A stretch of DNA of 64,000 nucleotides from Pseudomonas floridensis (GCF_002087235.1 NZ_MUIO01000012.1:62001-126000); one strand, 5' to 3'; counted from the stretch's first letter, positions 28,012 through 36,812 are shown. The notes: a model not told the origin generated them from the sequence alone. Numbers and translations are program-made.

Positions 28012-29025
28012 ATGTCCACTCTAGCGCTATTGATATGCGACGACTCCAACATGGCGCGCAAGCAGTTGATGCGGGCTCTGCCTGCCGACTGGGATGTGTC
28101 AGTAACCATGGCGACGCAGGGGCAGGAAGGCCTTGAAGCGATTCGCAAGGGTCTGGGAAAGGTGGTGCTGCTGGACCTGACGATGCCGGTGATGGATGGC
28201 TATCAGACGCTGGCGGCGATTCGTGCCGAGCAGCTGGATGCCAAAGTCATCGTGGTCTCCGGCGACGTGCAGGACGAAGCCGTGCGGCGGGTCATGGAAC
28301 TGGGCGCGCTGGCATTCCTGAAAAAGCCTGCCGACCCGGACGAACTCAAGCGCACGCTCGAACGCCTTGACCTGCTCGGGACACCTGCCGCCTCGCCAGT
28401 ACCTGCGGTGGTCTCTGCCCAGAAAGCGACGGGGCAGGGGATCATCAGTTTCCAGGATGCGTTTCGCGAAACCGTCAACGTGGCGATGGGCCGTGCCGCT
28501 GCACTACTGGCCAAGGTGCTGGGCGTGTTCGTGCAGTTGCCGGTGCCCAACGTGAACATGCTTGAAGTGGGCGAGTTGCACATGGCGTTGGCCGATGCGC
28601 ACAGCGATCAGCGTCTGACGGCGGTCTGTCAGGGTTATATTGGCGGCGGCATCGCCGGTGAAGCGCTGTTGATCTTCCACGATTCGGAAATTTCCGGTGT
28701 TTCGAAACTGATGGGCGGCAATTCGCCTGACGCCTCCAACATGGAAATGCTGCTGGACCTGTCGACGATTCTGATCGGTGCCTGCCTGAGCGGCATCGCC
28801 GAGCAGATCGACATCGCCTTCTCTCAAGGCCATCCGCAATTGCTGGGCGCTCAAGGCGGCATCGACGAGCTGATCCGGATCAATCGTCAGCGCTGGAAAA
28901 AGACCTTGGCGGTCGAGATCAGTTACACCGTGGAAGGCCACAACATTCACTTCGATCTGCTGATGCTGTTCACCGAGGACTCGGTTGAACTGCTGACGAA
29001 AAAACTCGCCTACCTGATGAGCTGA
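28012..29025 (+). CDS. response regulator with CheC/CheX-like output domain
   Basis: 337 residues. The receiver domain (1-120) has Asp10/Asp11, phospho-acceptor Asp55 in 'VVLLDLTMPVMDG' and the Lys of 'FLKKPADPDEL'. The C-terminal domain (about 145-337) has a CheC/CheX-like pattern ('GEALLIFHDSEISGVSKLMG', 'MEMLLDLSTILIGACLSGI'). In active CheC/CheX phosphatases the helix carries ExxN; here the equivalent positions look like Asp and Thr, so activity is doubtful. The ATG at 28012 is preferred to upstream ATGs on family start. The PAS gene begins 5 bases after its stop, so the two likely work together in signalling. Confidence 0.8.
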   Translation: MSTLALLICDDSNMARKQLMRALPADWDVSVTMATQGQEGLEAIRKGLGKVVLLDLTMPVMDGYQTLAAIRAEQLDAKVIVVSGDVQDEAVRRVMELGALAFLKKPADPDELKRTLERLDLLGTPAASPVPAVVSAQKATGQGIISFQDAFRETVNVAMGRAAALLAKVLGVFVQLPVPNVNMLEVGELHMALADAHSDQRLTAVCQGYIGGGIAGEALLIFHDSEISGVSKLMGGNSPDASNMEMLLDLSTILIGACLSGIAEQIDIAFSQGHPQLLGAQGGIDELIRINRQRWKKTLAVEISYTVEGHNIHFDLLMLFTEDSVELLTKKLAYLMS

Positions 29026-29030
29026 CTCCC

Positions 29031-29510
29031 ATGAGCAACGCTATCGAAATCAACGAGCTGCATTGGTTGCTCGCCGTCACGCAAAACATCGACGTGGGCA
29101 TCGTGGTGCTCGACCTGAACTATCAGGTGTCGGTCTGGAACACCTTCATGGAGAACCGTTCCGGCGTGGTGCCCTACGTGGCCATCGGCAAGACGTTCTT
29201 CGAACTGTTTCCCGACGTGAATCAGGCCTGGTTCAGCAAGAAGATCGACAACGTCGTGACCCTCGGCACGCCGGCGTTCACGATCTGGGAACAGCGGCCT
29301 TACCTGGTACGGTTCAAGAACTACCAGCCCATCACCGGGCAGGAAGAGTTCATGTACCAGAACACTACGCTGTTTCCGTTGCGCTCGACCACCGGCGCAA
29401 TCAGTCATGTCTGCCTGGTGATCTACGACGTCACGGACGTAGCCACCAACCGCCATCAGTTGCAGGCGGCCAACGCCGAACTGCAGAAGCTCTCTGGTAG
29501 CCAGGGCTAA
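29031..29510 (+). CDS. single-PAS-domain sensor protein
   Basis: 159-residue soluble protein with one PAS fold (about 12-140: 'NIDVGIVVLDLNYQVSVWNTF', 'IGKTFFELFPDV', 'FPLRSTTGAISHVCLVIYDVTD') and a short C-terminal helix (ATNRHQLQAANAELQKL) like those leading into histidine kinases. No output domain is present. It is coupled to the preceding response regulator (5-base gap) and may be its sensory partner, feeding a separate kinase or phosphodiesterase. The ligand is unknown. Confidence 0.75.
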   Translation: MSNAIEINELHWLLAVTQNIDVGIVVLDLNYQVSVWNTFMENRSGVVPYVAIGKTFFELFPDVNQAWFSKKIDNVVTLGTPAFTIWEQRPYLVRFKNYQPITGQEEFMYQNTTLFPLRSTTGAISHVCLVIYDVTDVATNRHQLQAANAELQKLSGSQG

Positions 29511-29622
29511 GACCCGGTCCGTTTTTTGTGGGCGATGCCTTGTCTTTTACGCGAGCAAGCCCACGCCCTCGGACCCGTGCTCGTGCTAGGATCGCGATTT
29601 TCCGCTGACGCTCAGGGACATC

Positions 29623-30879
29623 ATGCGACCTCAATCCACTCTCACTGTTTTGCCTGTCGAGCGCCCGCTGATCGGGCGCGTCAGCCCGCCCGGTTCCAAG
29701 TCGATCACCAACCGCGCCCTGCTGCTGGCGGGGCTGGCCAAAGGCACCAGCCGCCTGACCGGCGCGCTGAAAAGTGACGACACCCGGGTGATGTCCGAGG
29801 CCCTGCGCCTGATGGGCGTGCAGGTCGATGAGCCGGATGACAGCACCTTCGTGGTCACCAGTTCCGGGCACTGGCACGCTGTTCAGCAGCCGCTGTTTCT
29901 GGGTAATGCCGGCACCGCAACGCGTTTTCTGACCGCCGCACTGGCCAACTTCGAAGGCGACTTCGTGGTCGATGGCGACGAATACATGCGCAAGCGCCCG
30001 ATCGGTCCGCTGGTCGATGCCCTGCAACGCATGGGCGTCGAAGTCACGGCGCCCACCGGCTGCCCGCCAGTGGCGATCAAGGGCAAGGGTGGTCTGGCTG
30101 CCGGGCGCATCGAGATCGACGGCAATCTGTCCAGCCAATACGTTTCGGCGTTGCTGATGGCGGGCGCGTGTGGCAAGGGTCCGCTGGAAGTCGCCCTGAC
30201 CGGCAGCGAGATCGGCGCGCGCGGTTACGTGGACCTGACGCTGGCGGCGATGCGGGCGTTCGGTGCCCAGGTCGAGGCCATCGGCGATGCAGCCTGGAAA
30301 GTCTCGGCCTCCGGCTACAAAGCCACCGATTTCCATATCGAACCCGACGCCTCTGCGGCCACTTACCTGTGGGCCGCCCAGGCGCTGACCCAGGGCAATA
30401 TCGATCTGGGCGTAGCGACCGACGCGTTCACCCAGCCTGATGCACTGGCCAGCCACGTCATCGAGCGTTTCCCGAACATGCCTGCCGTGATCGACGGTTC
30501 GCAGATGCAGGACGCGATTCCGACACTGGCCGTGCTGGCTGCATTCAACCGGCAGCCGGTGCGGTTCGTCGGCATCGCCAACCTGCGGGTCAAGGAGTGT
30601 GATCGAATTTCGGCGCTGTCACAGGGCTTGTGCGCCATCGCGCCGGGCCTGGCCGTCGAAGAAGGCGATGATCTGCTGGTCAACGCCAATCCCGCGCTGG
30701 CGGGCACCACGGTGGATGCGTTGATCGACACGCACGCCGATCACCGCATCGCCATGTGTTTTGCGCTGGCCGGGCTCAAGATCGGCGGTATTCGTATTCT
30801 GGACCCCGATTGCGTCGGCAAGACCTACCCCGGCTACTGGGACGCGCTCGCCTCGCTGGGCGTGACCATTCAGCGCTGA
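29623..30879 (+). CDS. aroA: 3-phosphoshikimate 1-carboxyvinyltransferase (stand-alone EPSP synthase)
   Basis: Shikimate-pathway enzyme joining PEP and shikimate-3-phosphate. The 418-residue protein has all landmarks: PPGSKSITNRALLLAGL, LGNAGTATRFL (residues 93-103), 'DGNLSSQYVSALLMA', RVKECDR and 'THADHRIAMCFA'. Pseudomonas normally carries an EPSP synthase fused to TyrA elsewhere; this one is free-standing and would be a second copy. At the PEP-loop, the Gly equivalent to E. coli Gly96 is kept, while E. coli Pro101 corresponds to Phe102 here. Its own promoter probably lies in the 112-base gap upstream. Confidence 0.92.
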   Translation: MRPQSTLTVLPVERPLIGRVSPPGSKSITNRALLLAGLAKGTSRLTGALKSDDTRVMSEALRLMGVQVDEPDDSTFVVTSSGHWHAVQQPLFLGNAGTATRFLTAALANFEGDFVVDGDEYMRKRPIGPLVDALQRMGVEVTAPTGCPPVAIKGKGGLAAGRIEIDGNLSSQYVSALLMAGACGKGPLEVALTGSEIGARGYVDLTLAAMRAFGAQVEAIGDAAWKVSASGYKATDFHIEPDASAATYLWAAQALTQGNIDLGVATDAFTQPDALASHVIERFPNMPAVIDGSQMQDAIPTLAVLAAFNRQPVRFVGIANLRVKECDRISALSQGLCAIAPGLAVEEGDDLLVNANPALAGTTVDALIDTHADHRIAMCFALAGLKIGGIRILDPDCVGKTYPGYWDALASLGVTIQR

Positions 30880-30900
30880 GAACGCCGTGCAGCCGCTCGC

Positions 30901-31557
30901 TCAGATCCTGATGAACGGCTGCATCATCCGCGCCAGCAGACCGTGGAAGCGCAGCGGCGAGTCGGTAGCCAGCAGGCAGATGCATTCGCCATAGGCGATG
31001 GGTTGGTGCTGCACGTCGCTGTCCAGATCGGCTACGTCGCCCGGGCGGAAATCGCCCAGTTCATCGTGATACGAGCCCTTCAGCACCATGGTCATCTCAC
31101 TGCCGCGATGGCTGTGCATCGGCATGCTGACGCCCGGGGCGATCTTCAGCAGCAACAGATTGCCGTGCTCGATGCCCTGCGCCTGGACACGCTGTACGCC
31201 CGGAATCAGCGTCTTCCACTTCAACCCACTCAGGGACTGACCGAAGTGCGCCTGCATGCAGGCGGGCAACAGATCGGGATCCTGATTGGACGCCAGCAGC
31301 GGGTTGATCGCCTGAGCCCGTGACGGCGAGGTTTCAGCCAGGCGGTCGAGCATCGCAGTCCGGCCGCGCAGCGGCACCACGGTGCTGCTGTATTGTTCCA
31401 TCAGCACGCCACCAATCTGTTCAGCCTGCCTCAGCCGCGACCTGCACGCCGGACAGCGTTCCAGGTGCGCGGTCGTGACCAGCGCAATGCCTTGTGACAG
31501 CGCGCCTGCGGCATAGCTGACCAGCGTGGCTTCGTCGGGGTGTCGTAATGTGTTCAT
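30901..31557 (-). CDS. chrR: ChrR-type zinc anti-sigma factor
   Basis: Cytoplasmic anti-sigma of 218 residues that holds an ECF sigma inactive until a stress signal such as singlet oxygen. The N-terminal zinc-binding anti-sigma domain has His6 and 'HLERCPACRSRLRQ' (HxxxCxxC). The C-terminal cupin-like domain (about 105-215) has 'GVSMPMHSHRGSEMTMVLKG' and 'LDSDVQHQPIAYGECICL' with clustered His and Glu as in ChrR. Its start overlaps the sigma gene stop by one base. Confidence 0.9.
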   Translation of the reverse strand: MNTLRHPDEATLVSYAAGALSQGIALVTTAHLERCPACRSRLRQAEQIGGVLMEQYSSTVVPLRGRTAMLDRLAETSPSRAQAINPLLASNQDPDLLPACMQAHFGQSLSGLKWKTLIPGVQRVQAQGIEHGNLLLLKIAPGVSMPMHSHRGSEMTMVLKGSYHDELGDFRPGDVADLDSDVQHQPIAYGECICLLATDSPLRFHGLLARMMQPFIRI

Positions 31558-32165
31558 CAGGACTCCTCGATGCGCGAGCGCAGTTTTTGAAAGGCCAGGC
31601 GCAGGCAGGACTTCACGGTGCCCAGCGGCATGTCGAGACGTTCGGAGATTTCACGATGGCTCAGCGCCTCGAAATAGGACATGCGTAACACCCGGGCCTG
31701 ATCGGCCGGCAGGTTCTGAATGGCCACCGCCAGTTGTTGTTCCTGACGCTGGCTGTATTCGAGCGTCCGGTCCTGTGGCGCTTCGAGGCGTTCAAGTTGC
31801 TCCAGCGAATTCTGCACCTGCACCCAGCCGCGATCCTTGCGCACGCTGTCGATGTAGAGGTTGCGCGCGATCCTGAACAGCCAGGTGCCCAGACTCGCTT
31901 TGCTTGGATCGAACGTATCAGCCTTGTGCCACAGCCTCAGCAACACTTCCTGCACCAGCTCCTCGGCCTGACCTTCAGGCACATTCAACCCGGTCAGGTA
32001 ACGCAGCAGGCGCGGGGCGAAGTGATCGTAAATGCGCATGAAACTGTCGCGGTCCTGTTGGCGGGCCACGGCATTGACTTCATTGACCCAAAGTCGGTTT
32101 ATCGGTAAATCGCTGGGAGTGGTGGACAAGTGACAGAAGGTCCTGAGACTGGCGGTTATGCTCAT
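31557..32165 (-). CDS. ECF sigma factor (RpoE/ECF11-like)
   Basis: Extracytoplasmic-function sigma factor of 202 residues. Region 2 runs from about 45-110 ('AEELVQEVLLRLWHKADTFDP', 'GTWLFRIARNLYIDSVRKDRG') and region 4 from about 145-197 ('RVLRMSYFEALSHREISERLDMPLGTVKSCLRLAFQKLRSRI' in two pieces around the helix-turn-helix). The pairing with a ChrR anti-sigma places it in the ECF11 group known from Rhodobacter sphaeroides. A matching promoter lies just upstream, so it is likely self-activating. The start ATG at 32165 is the first of a plausible frame; a shorter start cannot be excluded. Confidence 0.9.
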   Translation of the reverse strand: MSITASLRTFCHLSTTPSDLPINRLWVNEVNAVARQQDRDSFMRIYDHFAPRLLRYLTGLNVPEGQAEELVQEVLLRLWHKADTFDPSKASLGTWLFRIARNLYIDSVRKDRGWVQVQNSLEQLERLEAPQDRTLEYSQRQEQQLAVAIQNLPADQARVLRMSYFEALSHREISERLDMPLGTVKSCLRLAFQKLRSRIEES

Positions 32166-32217
32166 GATCCACCTTCTGATCGCTATTGTCTGGTGTTGGT
32201 TCGGTACGCAAGAGTAT

Positions 32218-32243
32218 TACGCGTGCGTTCAGCGAACGGATCA
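32218..32243 (-). promoter_or_regulatory. ECF11-type autoregulated promoter
   Basis: On the minus strand TGATCC (32243-32238), 16 bases, then CGTA (32221-32218). This is the -35/-10 pair known for ChrR-controlled ECF sigmas. The predicted start, near 32210, gives a leader of about 45 bases to the sigma gene. The same gap also holds a 16-base palindrome CTGTCATTTCTGACAG (32355-32370) nearer the divergent gene. Confidence 0.6.
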
Positions 32244-32434
32244 CAAGGAAACGACAAGGAAAGCGGGCGGTGTCCAGAGGGCGCGAGCGGGAAGCCCGTT
32301 CTTGTCTCGGGTATCAGAGCGACTCAAACAGTTGAGCGACGAATTGCGCTCGCACTGTCATTTCTGACAGTAGCCGCCACGGGCGCAAGCTGATTAATCT
32401 GGGACTGGACAGGGTTACGGTCACGGAGACGATC

Positions 32435-33007
32435 ATGCAGCCCATCGCCAAGCAACCTTTGCCAGGTCTGATCCTGCTTTTCGTATCGCTTGTGGCGAGC
32501 GTTCTGTTACTTCTGCTCAGTGCACCCGAACGCGCGCGGGCTGAAACCGGCAACCAGATCACCTGCCTGTCGGGCGTGCATACCGCGACATGGTCGCCGG
32601 GACTGACCAATACCGCTCAACGGGTCGATGTCTCGACCAAGAGTCATTGGGGGCCGTGTTACTCGCCGTCCTCGGATCTGGGCGTCCTCGCTTCGGCGGA
32701 ACAGCGGTTTCAGGCGACATTTTCCTGCCGGGACCTGCGTAATCTGGCCTCTCCCATTACCTGGGAGATCAGGTGGGATGACCAGACCACCAGCCTCTAC
32801 ACATTCAATACGACCCTGCAGGAAATGGACAATCAGGACACTGCAGTCGTGGGTGTCGGGTACATCGAGAAAGGCCGTTATGAAGGCGCCAGAGCGATCA
32901 CCGTGTTCGTGCTGGGTAACCTCGATTCGATGTCGAACAATGACTGCGCCAGCCCCTCTGGCATGAGTAGGTTGAGTGGCCACTCGATGCTGTTCATATC
33001 GGATTGA
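32435..33007 (+). CDS. secreted protein of unknown function
   Basis: 190 residues with a signal sequence or N-terminal anchor (LILLFVSLVASVLLLLLSAPERARA, cleavage near residue 36). The remainder is a Cys-containing beta-rich domain with Cys at 'ITCLSGV', 'GPCYSP', 'FSCRDL' and 'NDCASP', consistent with two disulphides in the periplasm or outside. I recognise no family. It is divergent from the ECF sigma gene; I found no ECF11-type promoter on its own strand, so membership in that regulon is not supported. Confidence 0.65.
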   Translation: MQPIAKQPLPGLILLFVSLVASVLLLLLSAPERARAETGNQITCLSGVHTATWSPGLTNTAQRVDVSTKSHWGPCYSPSSDLGVLASAEQRFQATFSCRDLRNLASPITWEIRWDDQTTSLYTFNTTLQEMDNQDTAVVGVGYIEKGRYEGARAITVFVLGNLDSMSNNDCASPSGMSRLSGHSMLFISD

Positions 33008-33016
33008 ACGTTCGGT

Positions 33017-33886
33017 CTACAGCGCCCGGTAACGCAGACTGAGCGTCAGCGTCATTGATTCCCCACGCTGTAACAGTTTCAACCCCGGATGCCCCGGCAG
33101 ATGATGGGCGTTGACCGGATGGCTGACCGGTTCGAAGCAGAAGAAGTCCAGACCCGGCGGGCAAAACACCAGAAAGTACTCACTGCCGCTGGCCTGGCAG
33201 TGCAGCTCATAGCCCAGGTCCGGCTGGCGGATGACGCTGCGGCCATCCCAGCCGGTGAAACCGTTGTCCAGCGTTGAGTGAGGCAAGGTGTTGCCGTGAC
33301 GGAAATCCCATTCGGCGGGCAGTTCCCGTAATTCGGAGGGCAGACCCGCTTCGTCGCACAGCCATACCTGCGTGGCGCTGGCCTTCAGGCGCGTGCCCGG
33401 CGTGCGCGGCAGATAAGGGTGCAGGCCCAGTCCGTGCCAGGCGGCGCGGCGGTCCAGATGGGTGGTGCGCAACTCGATGTTTAATTGGCCATCGATCAGC
33501 GTGTAACGCAACTGCGCCTGATAGACGAAGGGCGTCTGGCTGTCGAGTTGCAGGCAGACGTGCGTGTCGGTCTGTTCGATGACGTCCCACGGTTGTTGCC
33601 AGGCACTGCCGTGAATGGGCAGCGCATCGTTGGCGCTGTTGGGCGACAGGGCCAGCCAGCCCTCGGGCGTGTCGAAACCGCCGCTGCCGATGCGGTTTGA
33701 CCACGGCGCCAGCGGATACATCGCCAGTTTGCGAGGCGTACCGGCCGCCAGCGCGTCTTCATGACTGGGCCGCAGCAACGGCTGGCCGCTTTGCAGCACG
33801 GTCCAGTTGACGATACTGCCGCCGATGTCGGGTGCCAGGGTCAGCCGGGTCAGGCTGTCTTCAAGGGTCAGGACGTTCGCGGGCAT
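33017..33886 (-). CDS. aldose 1-epimerase family protein
   Basis: Galactose-mutarotase-like sugar epimerase, 289 residues. Conserved segments are 'MYPLAPWSNRIGSGGF', 'PIHGSAWQQPWDV' with the His, 'WHGLGLHPYLPR' and 'CPPGLDFFCFEPVSHPVNAH' with the catalytic Glu. Substrate not determinable. Its 5' end overlaps the 3' end of the EamA gene by 26 bases, and both may be distal members of the minus-strand uronate transport operon. A REP-like hairpin separates them from dctM. Confidence 0.88.
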   Translation of the reverse strand: MPANVLTLEDSLTRLTLAPDIGGSIVNWTVLQSGQPLLRPSHEDALAAGTPRKLAMYPLAPWSNRIGSGGFDTPEGWLALSPNSANDALPIHGSAWQQPWDVIEQTDTHVCLQLDSQTPFVYQAQLRYTLIDGQLNIELRTTHLDRRAAWHGLGLHPYLPRTPGTRLKASATQVWLCDEAGLPSELRELPAEWDFRHGNTLPHSTLDNGFTGWDGRSVIRQPDLGYELHCQASGSEYFLVFCPPGLDFFCFEPVSHPVNAHHLPGHPGLKLLQRGESMTLTLSLRYRAL

Positions 33887-34850
33887 GGTGCGTTACCTCT
33901 TCCGGACGCGATGAATGTGAGGGGCTGGAAGGCGAGAGCGGCGTGGCGCGACGCCAGGTCAACAGCACAATGCCACTGACCACGATCAACCCGCCGATGA
34001 CCTGGCCGCTGCTGAGCAACTGGTCCAGAATCAGCCAGCCAAACAACAGGCTGGCCACCGGCTCGATGTTCATGACCGGCGCGTTGCGGGCGATGTCCAG
34101 ACGCGCCATGCAGATGAACAGCAATGAGAAACCCACGCCGTACAGCAATACCAGACTGGCCAGCGCGGTCCAGCCGACGCGGCTGGCGGGCAGATCGACG
34201 CCGCCGGGCAACAGACCGCTGGCACCGGCCACGGCAGCGGCGATGAACACCACGACCATGGTCAACATGCTGCGCACGGTGCCACGCATGCTCGACAGCT
34301 TGTTGTCGGTGATCCATAGCGCGAAAGCAAACACCACGGCGGCGGTAAAGGCGTAGGCAATGCCTTCCAGCCACTGCGGCTCGCTGTTGCCGGGGTTGGA
34401 CAGCCGGTGCGGCACATCCAGCGCCAGCACCAGCCCGAACAGAATCAGGCCCATCAACGCAGCCGCCCGACGCGTGGGCGCAGCGCCGCCGAGCGCCCAG
34501 GTCAGCAGCGCCAGCAGGATCGGCGAGACGTTGACCACCAGCAACGCCAGCGCGACCGGAATGCGCGCCACGGCCGAGTAGATACAGAAACTCTGGGTCG
34601 CGATCAGCAGCCCCAGCAGCAATTGCCAGCGCCAGGTGCTGGCAGGCAGGTTGAGTCGTTCGCGCTGCAACAGCACCAGACTGACCAAAACCAACAGGGT
34701 CACGCCGGAGCGGCACAGAATGGCCAGCAGCAGGCCAGTGTCATGGTCGAAGGCAATGCGCGCGGCGATGTGGTTGCCGGCAAAGGAACAGGCCAGCAGC
34801 GCCAGTATCAGGACGGCGATGTGGCGGGGGAACAGGGCAGGGGCGGACAT
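33861..34850 (-). CDS. EamA/DMT-family transporter
   Basis: Inner-membrane exporter-like protein, 329 residues, with ten predicted hydrophobic helices in two EamA repeats ('LALLACSFAGNHIAARIAF' near the start, and the second repeat from about residue 170). Substrates in the family are varied metabolites. Its 3' end overlaps the epimerase gene by 26 bases. Confidence 0.85.
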   Translation of the reverse strand: MSAPALFPRHIAVLILALLACSFAGNHIAARIAFDHDTGLLLAILCRSGVTLLVLVSLVLLQRERLNLPASTWRWQLLLGLLIATQSFCIYSAVARIPVALALLVVNVSPILLALLTWALGGAAPTRRAAALMGLILFGLVLALDVPHRLSNPGNSEPQWLEGIAYAFTAAVVFAFALWITDNKLSSMRGTVRSMLTMVVVFIAAAVAGASGLLPGGVDLPASRVGWTALASLVLLYGVGFSLLFICMARLDIARNAPVMNIEPVASLLFGWLILDQLLSSGQVIGGLIVVSGIVLLTWRRATPLSPSSPSHSSRPEEVTHHARERPDP

Positions 34851-34893
34851 GCGGGACCAGCCTCCTTGGCTGGAAAAAGCAGGGCTGTCATGA

Positions 34894-34919
34894 CCCTCGC
34901 GAGCAGACGCTCGCGAGGG
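34894..34919. repeat. REP-like hairpin after dctM
   Basis: CCCTCGCGAGC, loop AGAC, GCTCGCGAGGG: an 11-bp perfect stem between dctM and the EamA gene. On the minus strand it is followed at a distance by CTTTTT. It resembles Pseudomonas REP palindromes and may act as a terminator or mRNA stabiliser. Confidence 0.6.
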
Positions 34920-34940
34920 CCGACAGTCAATCGAATGGAC

Positions 34941-36221
34941 TTAAAGCACAGCGCCCGGCAGCCACAGCGAGATAGCCGGAATGTAGGTCACCAGCATCAG
35001 CACCATGAACAGTGCCAGATAGAACGGCAGCAGCGCTTTGACGGTGGCTTCGATGGTGACTTTGCCCACCGCAGCACCGACGAACAGCACCGCGCCGACC
35101 GGCGGCGTGATCAGGCCGATACCCAGGTTGACCAGCATGATCATGCCGAAGTGCACCGGATCGACACCGACGCTGGTGATCACCGGCAACAGGATCGGGG
35201 TGAGGATCAGGATCAGTGGTGCCATGTCCATGATGGTGCCCAGCAGCAGCAACATCACGTTGATGCACATCAGGATCACATAGCGGTTATCCGACAGGGT
35301 CAGAAACGCCGTGGTGATCTTCATCGGGATTTCCATCAGCGTCAGGATGTAACCGAAGCTGGCCGCAAAACCGATCAGGATCATCACGATGGAAATGGTC
35401 CGCGCCGCCCGGTGCATCAGCTTGGGCAGGTCGCGCCACTTATAGTCGCGGTAGATGAACATGGTCACGAAGAATGACCAGACCACGGCGATGGACGCCG
35501 ACTCGGTCGCGGTGAACACGCCGGACAGGATGCCGCCGAGAATGATCACCAGCGCCATCAGTCCCCACAATGCCTCGGCGGCGATCCTCAATGCCTGACG
35601 CATTGGGATCACTTCACCCTTGGGGTAGTTGCGCTTGCGGGCGAAGATCATGCACAGACCCATCATCACCGCGCTGAGCAGCAGGCCCGGCATGATCCCG
35701 GCCATGAACAGCGACGCGATGGACACCGTGCCGCCTGCGGCCAGCGAGTAAAGCACCGAGTTGTGGCTGGGCGGAGTCAGCAAAGCCTGCACCGAGCCGC
35801 TCACAGTCACGGCAGTGGAGAAGTCGCGAGGGTAGCCGTTGCGCTCCATTTCCGGGATCAGCACCGAACCCACTGATGCGGTGTCGGCCACCGAAGAACC
35901 CGAGATTGCGCCGAAGAACGTCGAAGCGACGATATTGACCAGCGACAGGCCGCCACGCACGAAGCCCACCAGCACCCCGGCAAAGGCCACCAGCCGTCGG
36001 GACATACCGCCTTCGGCCATGATGGCCCCGGCCAGCACGAAAAACGGAATCGCCAGCAGCGAGAATTTGTTCACCCCGCCTGCGATCTGGATCATCAGGG
36101 CATCGGCCGGAATCTCGATCCACCAAGCCCCGATCAGTGCCGACAGCCCCAGCGCATAAGCCACCGGCATGCCGAGAAGGATCAGCCCTATGAAGCTGCC
36201 CAACAGTATCAATGCGTCCAT
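34941..36221 (-). CDS. dctM: TRAP transporter large permease DctM
   Basis: Large membrane subunit of a tripartite sodium-coupled transporter, 426 residues, about twelve hydrophobic helices. Family segments are 'GMPVAYALGLSALIGAWW', 'FVLAGAIMAEGGMSRRLV', 'GAISGSSVADTASVGSVLIPEM' and 'LGIGLITPPVGAVLFVGAAVG'. It begins immediately after the dctQ stop. Context with Udh and the lactonase points to hexuronate uptake. Confidence 0.94.
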   Translation of the reverse strand: MDALILLGSFIGLILLGMPVAYALGLSALIGAWWIEIPADALMIQIAGGVNKFSLLAIPFFVLAGAIMAEGGMSRRLVAFAGVLVGFVRGGLSLVNIVASTFFGAISGSSVADTASVGSVLIPEMERNGYPRDFSTAVTVSGSVQALLTPPSHNSVLYSLAAGGTVSIASLFMAGIMPGLLLSAVMMGLCMIFARKRNYPKGEVIPMRQALRIAAEALWGLMALVIILGGILSGVFTATESASIAVVWSFFVTMFIYRDYKWRDLPKLMHRAARTISIVMILIGFAASFGYILTLMEIPMKITTAFLTLSDNRYVILMCINVMLLLLGTIMDMAPLILILTPILLPVITSVGVDPVHFGMIMLVNLGIGLITPPVGAVLFVGAAVGKVTIEATVKALLPFYLALFMVLMLVTYIPAISLWLPGAVL

Positions 36222-36749
36222 TTATGCGGCACCTTCGCTTTCTTCAATGACGTCGAACCGCATGACGGAGCGGTGACTCTGGTCACCCAGGAACATCCTT
36301 TCCAGTACGAAAATCAGGGTCACGATGCCGCCGATGGGGATTGGCAGGTACGAGATGCCCACGCGCAGGCCCGGCAGTTCGCCGAGGAACTGGTTCCAGG
36401 TGGTGGCGCACAGCTTGAAACCCTTGAAGATCATGAACAGCGCGACAATGGCCATCAGGACCTGTACGGCCACGCTGGCCACTTTGCGCAACTGCACCGG
36501 CATGCGATCCACCGCCATGGAAACGGCCATGTGCGCGCCTGCGCGATAACTGGCTGCCGCGCCGAAGAAGGTGAATACCACCATCAACAGAATGGCCACC
36601 GGTTCCGGCCAACTGGAGCCGCTGCCCAGTACGTAACGGGCGAAGATGCCCCAAGGAATGATCAGGGTCATGGTCAGTACCGACAGACCGGCAATGCCGA
36701 TACAACCCCGATAAAGCGTGTCGTTGAGGCGCAATAACGTATTTTTCAT
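36222..36749 (-). CDS. dctQ: TRAP transporter small permease DctQ
   Basis: Four-helix small membrane subunit, 175 residues, linking binding protein and large permease. 'WPEPVAILLMVVFTFFGAAASYRAGAH' and 'RVGISYLPIPIGGIVTLIFVLE' are typical DctQ segments. It abuts dctM with no gap and follows dctP after about 60 bases that can fold into a GC-rich hairpin, a common arrangement that lets dctP be made in excess. Confidence 0.92.
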   Translation of the reverse strand: MKNTLLRLNDTLYRGCIGIAGLSVLTMTLIIPWGIFARYVLGSGSSWPEPVAILLMVVFTFFGAAASYRAGAHMAVSMAVDRMPVQLRKVASVAVQVLMAIVALFMIFKGFKLCATTWNQFLGELPGLRVGISYLPIPIGGIVTLIFVLERMFLGDQSHRSVMRFDVIEESEGAA

Positions 36750-36812
36750 GAAGGCTCACCACAGCGGCGGCGAACGAGCTGGCGCTCGCCCCCGCGGCGT
36801 TATCGGACTGTG

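Noticed and set aside
34407-35477. Long plus-strand frame of 356 codons across the EamA and dctM genes
   Set aside because: Gln-, Arg- and His-rich shadow typical of the opposite strand of GC-rich membrane-protein genes.
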